The notes under the pieces are model-generated. The model was given only the letters and a program-made list of their open reading frames with translations, ran no database searches and was not told where the DNA came from. Source: Ustilago trichophora (Eukaryota; Basidiomycota; Ustilaginomycetes; Ustilaginales; Ustilaginaceae). Taken from it: DNA of 64,000 bases. Of this stretch, positions 49,689 to 59,440 are shown piece after piece. Each line of letters begins with the position of its first letter. Within the stretch, counting starts at the first letter, position 1. A program made the translations under genes and the position numbers. Location of the stretch: assembly GCA_900323505.1 (NCBI GenBank), contig OOIN01000037.1, forward strand, positions 310,001-374,000, written 5' to 3'.

Positions 49689-52268
49689 CTATGAGCTATC
49701 GTCTTCAACAGCGTACTTGAGCAGATATCCAGCCAACAGAGCCTTGAGATCCATCTGAATCCAAGGCGCCATCGACTGTACAAACGCAGCGATCCAAGCC
49801 GACAGTGCTGGATAGTATACCGCTCTCGGATGGTAGCTCGTCAGTGCGCATCGGATGGCTTCAAAGAGCGGGGTGGGATCTTGATGGGTCAATTCGCGTG
49901 GATAGGTTCTTGCCACTCGTACTTCGGGTTTGACGTTGAGCAAGGTGTATGCGGGACCGGAGGATGCGGTTGAGAAGGGAAAGTCGGGAGTGGAATCGTC
50001 CGAGTTGTCTCCTCCATCGGCGGTGCCAAAGAGAAGGGATGGTTTGGGATGTCGATGCTGCGAGGTGCTGCGAAGTTGATGGGTTGGCTGAGAGGAGGCA
50101 TGATTGGATGAGACGGTGTAGGGGTGGAGTAGGGATTGTGATTGGCCTGGGGTGGGAGGGCAGGAGGAGCCCAGTGCAATTGGGTAGCTTACAGCCGCCA
50201 CATGCTCTGCCAGATCGTCCCAGGGAATAGCACACAACTCAAACCATCTAAACACCCTCACCAGCCTCCTCAAACCTCTCACCATCCACGGAGCATACAT
50301 TTCCCCTTCACCACTACCCCTCCCATTGCCGTTGCCATTCCCATTCCTCACTTCACTAACCGTTCTCGACCACCCTCTCAAAAACGGCCTCAGCTCCACA
50401 GGAATATACATCTCATACCTCCCCCCATCCCTTCCCCTTCCTCCTCCCTGCCCTTCCACACCTTCCTCCCCTCTCAACCTCCCAAACCTACCCACAAACG
50501 GCAACTTGTCCAAAACCCAACCCCAACGCACCCAAGCATAGATACTCCACCACCTCCTCTTCCGTCCATGATGCGCAAAGTACCGCACCGACTCATTCCA
50601 CTTCACCACCTTCTTCAGCCTCGTTTGCGGGAGCTTGATCAGCGGATTCGTCTCGATCATCGATACATGGACCTGTTTTGCACCGCCACCTCGTCGACGG
50701 TATTCCAGCTCGAACTCGCGGTACTGCGTGCGCAGGGCTTCGCGGACCGTGTTGACTACAGGTGTTGGCCACGTACGGAGGATCGGCGCTGTATCTGCGG
50801 CTGTGTTGCGCTGCTCGCCGGCGGAGGAGGAAGAGGTGGAGAGCGACCGATCGCGAGACTTTCCAGAGCCGCCACGTGTCGGCACAGACTGAAGAGAGAG
50901 CGTATCGGGATCCTGCGGCAAGTCAGGACCATGTCCACAAGGAACAAGCCCCAGAATCCTCCCTTTATCCCGCTTAAGCGCGGGGAAAAGTACATTGATC
51001 AACGCTTTCGACTGCACCACATCGGTCGCGAGCGCGCTATGTAGCGCCGCTTGCTCGTCGTCCTGCGTCCTAACGATTCTTGCACTCGACGGCGACAACG
51101 GCGGCGAAGCATGGGCATTGAAGATCGACGAAGACGACGACTCAAAAGAGGCTCCCATCTCCACGGAGACCTCTTTGAACGGTGGAGCGAGACCAAATGG
51201 ATCCCGCGGTGCACTGCTCGATCGTCCCGAAGACGACGGGCGCAGATCGCCCCACACGTCACGGTTGCAGAGCGTAAAAGGATCTACATCGCTGTAGGCG
51301 CTACTTGGCGTCTTGGGGATTTCGGTACGAGAGCCCAGTGCAGCGGCGCTTCTGGTGAGGGGCACGTTGCGCGGACAAAGCACGGAAGGGATGAGGATGA
51401 CTCCGCTGAGCAAAAGATCGTGCGAGCTGCAGTACGCTGAGATGGTGGAATTGATCATTGCCAGTCCGTCGGCGGTTTGCACGTCGGCCATGATGGGGAT
51501 GATGGTTCCTGAGGGTGTGGATTTCGGTCCGCTCTGACCAGGCATCCAGCCTTTGAGCATGTCGACGCCGTATCCGAACAGATCGGGTGTTGCCCAGGTG
51601 GACCAGCTGCGAGATCTTCTTCTGAACTTGCCTAGCTGGATGGGTGGTGGTCTGGAACGCTGCTTGTTGGGTCGAGGTGTTTCATCTCCACCATCGCTAC
51701 GTTTGGCAGCGGCGGACGTGGCGGCGAAAGGAGACGAGTAGGGGTCAGATCCGTGTTCACTCCCTTCTCGCGTACATTCGGTATCGTGGCTATTCGATGT
51801 GGGCGAAGAAGGAGAGCTATAGTTGGAAGATGGCGAGGATCTACCACCAGCTCTCTGCTTGAGCAGGGCCTTCTCCATCCTCGCCTTCTTTGCTGCCCAC
51901 TGGGCAACTGTTATGGAGAACTGATCCGGGTCGGCGTGCAGGACAAAGCATGTATACGGAGCACGAGGATTCCTTTTGGTCGGGCCGACATCTTTCAGTG
52001 CAAAGCTAGAGGGCGAGCCAGAAGAGAGACGGAGGGCGACATATCGCGCAACAGCATCGTTGTGCGGGGCATAGACGACGACAGCCGAGCCTTTGGACGA
52101 GTCCCACCAAGCTCGAGAGGCCGGTTGATAGGTGTGGAAGAGGAAAAAGTAAAAGAGCGTGTGAAGATGACACAAAAATGCTTCGATGTAGAGGGAGATG
52201 GTGGTGCAGATGGCTCGAATTCGGCGGACTGTAGGGGAGGGGGCGAGGGAGCCTCGAAAGCAGACCAT
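49689..52268 (-). CDS. Fungal SDR-like protein of unknown function (possibly DUF1776)
   Basis: An 859-residue protein with a hydrophobic segment at about 20-45 (ISLYIEAFLCHLHTLFYFFLFHTYQ, split here) that looks like a membrane anchor. Short structured blocks are separated by long Ser/Pro/Arg-rich stretches. The blocks are GSAVVVYAPHNDAVARYVALRL, TADGLAMINSTISAYCSSHD, SKALINVLFPALKRDKGRILGLVPCG and a REALRTQYREFELEYRRR segment followed by VHVSMIETN. Their order resembles a degenerate short-chain dehydrogenase fold: nucleotide-binding strand, partner helix, the 'SG.I..VP' strand and the catalytic-helix region. That is how the fungal DUF1776 family looks. No intact TGxxxGIG or YxxxK motif is visible, so enzymatic activity is doubtful. 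The family assignment is tentative. Single exon, first ATG; it converges with eIF5. Confidence 0.75.
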   Translation of the reverse strand: MVCFRGSLAPSPTVRRIRAICTTISLYIEAFLCHLHTLFYFFLFHTYQPASRAWWDSSKGSAVVVYAPHNDAVARYVALRLSSGSPSSFALKDVGPTKRNPRAPYTCFVLHADPDQFSITVAQWAAKKARMEKALLKQRAGGRSSPSSNYSSPSSPTSNSHDTECTREGSEHGSDPYSSPFAATSAAAKRSDGGDETPRPNKQRSRPPPIQLGKFRRRSRSWSTWATPDLFGYGVDMLKGWMPGQSGPKSTPSGTIIPIMADVQTADGLAMINSTISAYCSSHDLLLSGVILIPSVLCPRNVPLTRSAAALGSRTEIPKTPSSAYSDVDPFTLCNRDVWGDLRPSSSGRSSSAPRDPFGLAPPFKEVSVEMGASFESSSSSIFNAHASPPLSPSSARIVRTQDDEQAALHSALATDVVQSKALINVLFPALKRDKGRILGLVPCGHGPDLPQDPDTLSLQSVPTRGGSGKSRDRSLSTSSSSAGEQRNTAADTAPILRTWPTPVVNTVREALRTQYREFELEYRRRGGGAKQVHVSMIETNPLIKLPQTRLKKVVKWNESVRYFAHHGRKRRWWSIYAWVRWGWVLDKLPFVGRFGRLRGEEGVEGQGGGRGRDGGRYEMYIPVELRPFLRGWSRTVSEVRNGNGNGNGRGSGEGEMYAPWMVRGLRRLVRVFRWFELCAIPWDDLAEHVAAVSYPIALGSSCPPTPGQSQSLLHPYTVSSNHASSQPTHQLRSTSQHRHPKPSLLFGTADGGDNSDDSTPDFPFSTASSGPAYTLLNVKPEVRVARTYPRELTHQDPTPLFEAIRCALTSYHPRAVYYPALSAWIAAFVQSMAPWIQMDLKALLAGYLLKYAVEDDSS

Positions 52269-52992
52269 CTTGTCGGGTTTTTCTCCAAGCTAGAGGATAG
52301 ATGGGAGCAAGAGCCGTACGAAGAAGCTCGAGAGGCTTGAATGTCGGGTGTGGGTCTAGTGTAGTCTATGCATCCAGTATAGATAGAGCGATCTAGGAAA
52401 GGTCGTTTACGAAGGATATGCTGATGTCGTGTGCTTTGCTTGCAACAAAGTCTAAGCCCGGCAGAAGGAGCAGTACGCTGTCACGAGCGCTGTAGGATCT
52501 TTCTCTGTTGCTCTGCTTCCATCTAGGTTGCGATTCCGGGTGGGCAACAAAGTGCTGTCTAGGCGATGATGGAGAAGGTCTTGACCAAAGATGAAAGCGA
52601 CTTCGTTTTGTGCGAGCTATCTATCGTTCATAGTACGCTTCTTTTTTTTTTCGACAGCGCAGGAGATGAGCTAAGGACCACGATATCGATGTTGATGCGG
52701 TTGTTTACGATAAGGAAAAGGGTGGATAGGTTGGTGGACAGCATACAAGAGAAGAGTATGCGTGTAAGTCGTACCGGGATTGCCAAGAGCACCTGTGCGC
52801 GTTTGTTGTGTGCGAAGCGAGCGAGGCGGGTACTGTAAAGCGGTGTGAATCGGAGCGGAACCCTTCAACCAGCCACTCAACCAGCCCAGTCATTTCAGCC
52901 TGAGGGTTTGAAGGAGGCTTGGAATTTTGATGCAGGGTCCAATTATGGTCCAGTAGGTGTAACCCTGTACAGTGTGCCAGCAACTTTCTCCC

Positions 52993-52996
<4 letters not shown>

Positions 52997-53049
<53 letters not shown>
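52997..53049. repeat. Poly-T tract, 53 nt
   Basis: An uninterrupted run of 53 T, the longest homopolymer in the window. On the minus strand it would be a poly-A tail-like end. No adjacent reverse-transcriptase remnant or obvious target-site duplication is visible. Confidence 0.9.
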
Positions 53050-53050
<1 letters not shown>

Positions 53051-53735
53051 GAAAGCGCACAGACACGCACTTGCCTGTACTGAAACTCACGATCTTGTCC
53101 GTTTGCGAGCTTTCGTTTCGGCGGGAGAGCTTGTTTCGCCGATGTCGTCCTTTGTATCGCATCAGCGCATCAAGGTAAGAATAGACATGACCCGGTCACA
53201 TCTGAATTGCATGGGTTAAAAGTTCGTGGGAAGACGGCGCGGAGCTTTCATCTGTTGACGTCGGCCACCTTTTGGAGCTTGAGCAGTGTGTCAAAGAGCC
53301 AAATCTTGGGGGTGGAAGGCAAGACGATTCGGCATCAAATGAAGTCGCGTTCTCGTGTCCTAATCAGCATCTTTTTCACCGGCGTGATGAGGAGCTTGAC
53401 AGATTCCTTGTTTGGACTGATACCGCTTGCGCACGGTTTTCAGTACGGCGCACGCATCCAAGCGCAGCGCAGTTGATGAAAAGGGAATGGCGCAGAAGCC
53501 ATGATGCTCCCTTTGTTGCATTCTGGATATCCGCACAAAGTACTCGAGGAATCTTGTTCAGCTTCTGGGCTGATCGTCAAGGGCTATGCAGTGTACAACA
53601 TCGGTCGCCGAACATTGCAATGGATGAGATAAAAGGTGAACCACGAATATATTCAGCAGCACCTTTATTGAGCCCTCTTTCGTCACAGACTCACCCAGAG
53701 GCCTTGCCGATTCGGAGCGCTTTGCATGTGCAACA

Positions 53736-54132
53736 ATGTCGGAGCCCAAACCGGCCCCTACGCCAGCCATCGTCGTCAAGATCTACCAGCCACTCGAAGT
53801 ACGCATGACCGAATTCGTTGCGCAGGTACGAGAGGAAGGTGCTAGCCAGCGGCAAACCTCAAAGCGTCTCCAAGTTCCACCAAGACGGTCTCAGCCAGAC
53901 CCTCGACCTGCTTGCATCCAAAGGTGTATCCGAGATCGACGTCTGGATGCCTCAAAAGCTCATTTGGGATACACGGGACGCTACGACATCCACGTCGCAG
54001 ATGCATGACAATGCTCCGGCGCCTCAGTTCAGTGTTGAGGAGGAAATGTGTCTGATCCATGTCTCTCCAAAGATGAGTGATGCTCTTGCAAAGCACTTTT
54101 GGAGGCTTAGAAATGGGCTGGATGTGGAGTGA
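53736..54132 (+). CDS. Hypothetical small gene or decayed coding remnant
   Basis: An ATG at 53736 opens a frame with fungal-like codon use (MSEPKPAPTPAIVVKIYQPL...). Near 53825 the apparently coding sequence continues in the next frame as ...DGLSQTLDLLASKGVSEIDVWM... to a stop at 54132. A 73 nt intron, 53826-53898 (GTACGA...GCCAG), would join the two parts in phase and give a 107-residue protein. Alternatively a one-base shift marks a decayed gene. I recognise no family in either part. Absence of a branch-point consensus and of any domain keeps confidence low. A minus-strand frame over the same region is equally featureless. Confidence 0.25.
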
Positions 54133-54630
54133 TGGGAAGGATTTCAGCTCGGCTAGCGTCTGCTCCAAATCAGGCTGTAAAGCGCTAGGATTCATGATTG
54201 CTGCTACACCATAGTATGTACATGTGGTGGTGATGACCAGACAAAGATGCCTCTTAGAACAGGAGTTGAAACGAAGACTCTTCAACACGACCGCACAGAC
54301 CAGAAAAAAAACGCGTGTCCTTCGCAGGCTGCCTTAACCTTTTTGCATCGGTTCTCAATCGGGCTGTAGAGTGACATCAAATCTCTCTCCACCCGACCGA
54401 CCAACTTGACTCTTGCCCCGCGGCCAACTCTTCGCAATTTGACAGCTCCCTTCTTAAAGCCGAGAGAGCGGTCTACCAGATTATTGGCGTCGTCACTGCC
54501 TCCTCACTCTTCCACGTCAACCGATTTCTTCTCAAACACAACAACCCGCTCAACTCAATACTAGCTTCCGCTATACTCACTCGTTCTCTTTATCCATCCT
54601 AACCTCAAGTCCTCAAAGACCATCGCAGAC

Positions 54631-55405
54631 ATGTCCAAGAGCATCGCCCTCCCCGCGCTCACCGCCTCCATCCCGGCATTCTACCACTTCCTCGCTCCCA
54701 AATCTACCACCGTTCAGGGACTGTTCTTGCCCGTGGGTTACGGATATGTCGTTTCGTGCGTCGTCTCGGCCATCTGGGTCACCTTTTTGATGGGTGTCAA
54801 GGCTGGTAGCGCACGCAGAGCTGCTCAGGTGCCGTATCCCTACCTGTACGCCGACAAGGCTGTTGCTGAGAAGAACCGAGAGGCTCATCTCTTCAAGTAA
54901 GTTCCACCTCCTTTCCCCCTTTTTCCCCCCAAACACCTCTTTGAATCTCCTCTTCTCGGCCTTCACAATATCGTCGGAGTAGATTCGCTAACAGGTCTCA
55001 TTGGCTTCTGGTTTTTGCGGTTGTACAGCTGCGCACAACGTGTTCACCAGAACACCCTCGAAAACCTCACCGGTTTCGCATTCTTGACCCTCTTCAACGG
55101 CCTCTTTTTCCCCCGTGCCACCGCTGCCATCTCCGCCACTTGGGTCCTTTCTCGTATCCCTTACGCTATCGGTTACTACTCTGGCACTCCTAGCAACAGG
55201 GCTTTCGGTGCTATTTTCAGCGGTCTCAGCTTCCTCGGTATGTAAACCTCACGCCCAACCCTCATCGCACAGCGAATTATGGAGGTAGAATGAAGCTAAC
55301 GATAACGAATCGCTCTCGATACTTTGCTCTTCGTATACAGGCCTGCTCATCCTGGCCACCTACGCCTGCTTCACTGTTGTTGGAGCCGCCAACTATGAGA
55401 TCTAA
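54631..55405 (+). CDS. Microsomal glutathione S-transferase 3-like MAPEG enzyme, three exons
   Basis: Exons are 54631-54896, 55029-55237 and 55341-55405. Introns of 132 and 103 nt begin GTAAGT and GTATGT, end TACAG, and contain GCTAAC branch sequences. Joint codons restore Asn89 and Gly159. The product is 179 residues with four hydrophobic segments, the MAPEG topology. The MGST3 signature spans the first junction: HLFNCAQRVHQNTLE, followed by PRATAAISATWVLSRIPYAIGYYSGTP (split here). Such ER or outer-mitochondrial membrane enzymes use glutathione to conjugate electrophiles or reduce lipid hydroperoxides. The short N-terminal segment before the first helix has no cleavable signal. It converges with the ferritin-like gene. 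Confidence 0.92.
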
Positions 55406-55598
55406 TCCACTTCCTTCCCCTTCATGACCCAACATCTCACCTTCAAATCTCCCCCGAATCTTGCAATCGCCAAAACTCAACGCACATCCGCAATCTTCAC
55501 CCATTCGCATCAAAGTCCAATGTCAAAAACACGCTGTTCCATCTTGTCCTCTCTCGTATCTTGTCGCGATCTGCCAATGTGTGCCCTGGGAGGAGAAG

Positions 55599-55632
<34 letters not shown>

Positions 55633-56192
55633 GCTGCGAGTCCTGGATTTTGTGGGGCTGTTGGTGGGTCAGACCTTTGCTTGCCTTGTGCGTCTGCTGA
55701 TGGTGTTGTCAAGAGGTCTGCTCAGGCGCCCTGGGGTAAAACGAGGTAGGTCGAGAGCGATCTAGTCATGTCTCCTGAGTGGAGTCGATTGAGTTAGATC
55801 CGGCGGGCTGATGAGCATGAGATCCGCAAGCATCGTATTTCCAACAAACCTGAACCTGTCGAGGTGAAAACAAACTCAATCATTGAAGCTCCATCACATT
55901 CAACACAGATTCACTCGAGGGGAAAGAACTAGATGAAAGAATTGTTCAATTATAGCGATCGTCAAAGAGGGGGGAGCTGTTTCGAAAGCGAAAAGAGTCC
56001 CGGCTATGCAAAGCGGGATGGTCGTGTATCTGCCACCTGTGAAGCGGGACAGAGAAGAAGATCCGGGGTGGGTTTTGCTAAGCAACTTGTGTGCATGAAT
56101 ATCTAGCCCACACCGGAATCCTCTCGGAGATGAAGTACGAAATGAAAACAACAGTGCAAAGGATTAACTACTTCAAGACGTGAGTTTTGGAT
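55406..56192. other. Convergent spacer with poly-T tract
   Basis: A 787 bp spacer between the MGST3-type gene (+) and the ferritin-like gene (-), containing the 31 nt T run at 55601. No coding frame is credible. Confidence 0.5.
55601..55631. repeat. Poly-T tract, 31 nt
   Basis: An uninterrupted T run about 195 nt after the MGST3-type stop codon. It is a simple homopolymer. Confidence 0.9.
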
Positions 56193-57104
56193 TTACTGCG
56201 AGTAGATCTCGGCAGCCTTGGAGCTGGAGAGGGGGATGTCGATAACAGCGGGACCGGCGACGACGTTGTCATCGGCGATAGAGTCACCGCTCTTGGAGAC
56301 GACCATGTAGATACGGCCGTAGCCGACACCCTCGGGGACGGTGACGGTGTTACCGTCGCCAATCTGGGCGTAGAGGACCTGGAGACCGGCAAGGAAAGCA
56401 GCGTACTGGCCGGGCTGGACACCGTCACCAGAGACGGTCACCTGCTTGCCAGCGCAAACGTCACCAGAGACCTTGGCACCGGGGAAGGCCTTGACGGGCA
56501 GGGCGGGGTTGGTGTCGGGGCACGACTTGATCAAGGGTGCAGCGAGCGAGTAGGTCTGGTTGAAGTTGAGCGGGGTGCTGGTGTCACGGGGGAAGCCGTC
56601 ACCGTTCTGGACCGACGAAGCGACCCATCCAGCGTGACGAGACTCGACGGTGAGGATCGAGCCAGCCGCTGTCAATGTGCCTGGAGCAGTGATGTTCTGA
56701 GCAGCACCGAGGTAAGCAGACTCTCCGATACCCTCCAGGAGAACCGAAGTGGCAACGAAGGTCTTGACGTCAGTAACGCCGAACTCGTAGGTGCACTCCT
56801 TGGTGGCCTGGTCACCGAGAACCTTGGTAAGGAAGTCGACGTGGGCCTTCTCGTGACCGCCGATCTCGATGAATCGCTCGCGAACCCAGTCAGGATAGCC
56901 GGCGGCGCGGAAGGCAGCGGCGTCGTAGGTGGCGAGCGAGTCACGGTAGAACGCGTTCTCGAGGTGCTCGAGGGTAAGGGCGTAGTTGAGGATGACGGTG
57001 TCAATGTCAGCCTGGCCAGCAGCGGCACGCTTCTGAACGGCGGCGGGGGCGGCAACAACGGCAGCGGCAGCGGTGGCTGCGAGGACGGCGTACTTGGTAA
57101 GCAT
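56193..57104 (-). CDS. Secreted ferritin-like protein (Rds1-type)
   Basis: A 303-residue protein from the ATG at 57104; the frame is open 49 codons further but only from a TTG. An Ala/Val-rich signal peptide covers 1-19 and a Lys-Arg Kex2-type site lies at 25-26. Residues about 33-170 form a ferritin-like four-helix bundle with an intact di-iron pattern: Glu46, E85xxH88, Glu124 and E154xxH157. The second half (about 200-303) is a beta-rich domain with a few Cys. This architecture matches fungal Rds1 stress-response proteins, whose activity is unproven; iron binding is inferred from the residues. Codon use is extremely biased to C/G, suggesting very high expression. A CATAAAG element about 115 bp upstream may serve as TATA. 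Confidence 0.88.
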   Translation of the reverse strand: MLTKYAVLAATAAAAVVAAPAAVQKRAAAGQADIDTVILNYALTLEHLENAFYRDSLATYDAAAFRAAGYPDWVRERFIEIGGHEKAHVDFLTKVLGDQATKECTYEFGVTDVKTFVATSVLLEGIGESAYLGAAQNITAPGTLTAAGSILTVESRHAGWVASSVQNGDGFPRDTSTPLNFNQTYSLAAPLIKSCPDTNPALPVKAFPGAKVSGDVCAGKQVTVSGDGVQPGQYAAFLAGLQVLYAQIGDGNTVTVPEGVGYGRIYMVVSKSGDSIADDNVVAGPAVIDIPLSSSKAAEIYSQ

Positions 57105-57578
57105 TTTGAAAAGGTGTTGCGGTTGGGGGTTGGGGTAGGGAAGGTTGTAGGGTATTAGGGTGGATAGGTGTTGGGATGATAAGAATACGGAAAAGGATGA
57201 GGGACTGGAAATAGGCTCTTTATGTAGTTCCAGGGGGTGGCAAGGTGTCAAGTAAGACCAAGTAAAGAGCTATACGGAACGGCAGCAGGGGAGGAGGAGC
57301 AGAGGTGTTTGCCGAGACACAACGGGAGAGATTTCCCTCCCTTTCCCATAGCTAGGATGAGGAGCTCCTCCCTTCCAGTCGCTCATCACTCACAGGAGCC
57401 AAGCAGCCAAGCAGCCAAGAATCCGGTGACTGGTGCTGTGCTAAGCTCGTTTACGATAGCTAGATCCTTCTTTCCTTCCAAAACACATGACATTGTACAC
57501 CTCTTGCCAACTGTTACGTGACATGACCCTCTTTTTCTTCCCTTCATGCGAGAGTTCTCCAGATGCCGGTCGATCATC

Positions 57579-57612
57579 TACAGTATCGCTTCTCCACACC
57601 TTGCTTACAGTA
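57579..57612. promoter_or_regulatory. Pair of TACAGTA words
   Basis: TACAGTA at 57579-57585 and 57606-57612, in the same orientation 27 bp apart, about 480-510 bp upstream of the ferritin-like start codon. Confidence 0.25.
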
Positions 57613-59411
57613 CCATGTCTTCCTTGGGCTCATCAATAGTCACCTCATGTCAGACCCTTCACCCATCGTCTATTATTCGGCAAGTCGATTGAAAACACGT
57701 TCAGACCCATCATCCTTGTCATAAAGGTGTCTAAGAGGCTAGCCTAGCAGCACTATCAGAGAAAACATGCGGATCCATCATGCAAACACACACTCGTATG
57801 CGCGGGGTGGAGAGGCTGTGCGAGAAAGACGTTGGCGAAGCATCTCACGGCGACTCGATTCAACAAAGACTTTCCTCCCACTCATGCATGCAGGGCACAT
57901 CAGAGAAGCCCGTTCCCCAAACGACGCAATCGGACTGTCCTCACATGCGCGCCGCTCGAATTTAATGTTGATGTTGATGCCCAGAAGCAGCGGTAGCCGC
58001 CTGTCTCCGCACATCCTCAATCAAGTCGAACGTGGGCTGCTGTTGGGGAAAGCGAAGCGATGTGAGCTCATCATAATCCGGTCTGCCCATCCATCGAACT
58101 TTGCGGAATTGGAAAGAAGTGCATGGTGTGGAATGATGAAAAGCGGCAAGCAAGAGGCGTCAAGCTCAGCTCAGCTGAGCGAAGGCCGGCAGCTTGAGCG
58201 AGGGACCTGCATCCTTAACTACACCAAAAGGAAAGAAAAAACGGCGGACTTTCGGATGGGTCACCTGGTCGGAGTGTCGAAAAGGTTGGTTCATTAGCCG
58301 AACAGGTCAACCACTGACGCTTCGAAAGAAGAACAAGAAGCGACTAGGAATTGTGCCTGCTTTTGCTTTACAATGCATTCAAGGGAGGTCGTGTGTGTTT
58401 GTGTGAGTAGAGTGATTCGGGCCGAAATAGCAGCGAGGCTGCCATCCGTCGAAGCAGATGGAAATACAGTGACTGTAAAAGTGTAGCATAAGCAAAGGGT
58501 GGGACAAGGGTTCGAGGTGCGTGTCGATGGAAAAACAGGGTTTCCGAAGCAAAAGGGAAACAAGGGTTGGGAATTTGGAGGGTCGTCGAGCAATGTCGAT
58601 CGGCTGAGTTGGCAAAACAAGGGTGTGTTGACGGATCGCCGTCTCGTGCAAGGGCCGTGCTTTTGGGAGGAGGCCCGGAGAGCGGGATGTCAAAATATCA
58701 CCTGAGTTTCAACGACGGATGGAGAGCAAGGGGGAAAGAAAAGAAAAATCAACACAAAGTCGCACATCAATCGTCACAAAGCAGAAGCCGGCAGCAGCTC
58801 TTTTCTCCTCCCTCTCTCTATCTCACGGCGCTAAGCGAGACGCTTCATCGGCTTGTGTGGTCTTGCTCTTTGTTTGCCTGTGTTTTTTTCATTCACTGTT
58901 TGACATGGGACTTGCGATCCACGAGGGAAGCACTGTGCAGGGCGCTAAATTGGGAGACATGCCTTGTCCTGTCTTGACCTGTCTCACCAGCCCGGCCAAG
59001 CCGTGTTTGTGTGAGCCCTGGTTACAGTTGAATTCCGCTCTCCTGCTCGTTGTGATGCGAGAACACTCCCTCGTACTATCCTGATCGTGGATTCAGGGCG
59101 CTTTTGCGACAATGCTTGGCTGTGATGCTTGGCGACTCTCACCGCCGGATGAGGGCCAAATCGAATAGTGCAAGTAAAATTAATGAAAATGTCATGCCGG
59201 ATTTCTCCTCCACTACGTGAGCGGTAGCACAGCGATGCATCTCTGGCTTTCGTAGAGAAAGCAAAGCGAAGGGAGGCAAGTCTTCTCTACACACAATGTC
59301 TCTTGAGATCGATGCACAGGCCCTACCCCAAATGATACGGTGATGCCGTTGACCGCCCTTTCCCCGAGATAGCCAAATCAAGAGGATCGATACAAAATCA
59401 TGCCATGTCCA

Positions 59412-59440
59412 ACTCTCTCTCTCTCTCTCTCTCTCTCTCT
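59412..59440. repeat. CT dinucleotide repeat
   Basis: About 29 nt of CT dinucleotides in intergenic DNA. Confidence 0.9.

Larger units (their letters stand above)
52269..54630. other. 2.4 kb gene-poor region with poly-T tract
   Basis: This interval lies upstream of the SDR-like gene and of the MGST3-type gene. It contains a 53 nt T tract (52997-53049), one TACTGTA (52831) and a weak small-gene candidate (53736-54132). The last 300 nt before 54631 are the probable MGST3 promoter and leader. Other frames are featureless. Confidence 0.5.

Noticed and set aside
56187..57158. 323-codon plus-strand frame opposite the ferritin-like gene
   Set aside because: Shadow of extreme codon bias; Val/Gly/Leu/Asp composition without features.
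58719..59084. 121-codon frame considered as a possible secreted effector
   Set aside because: Hydrophobic stretch is internal, no N-terminal signal peptide, and no conserved pattern.
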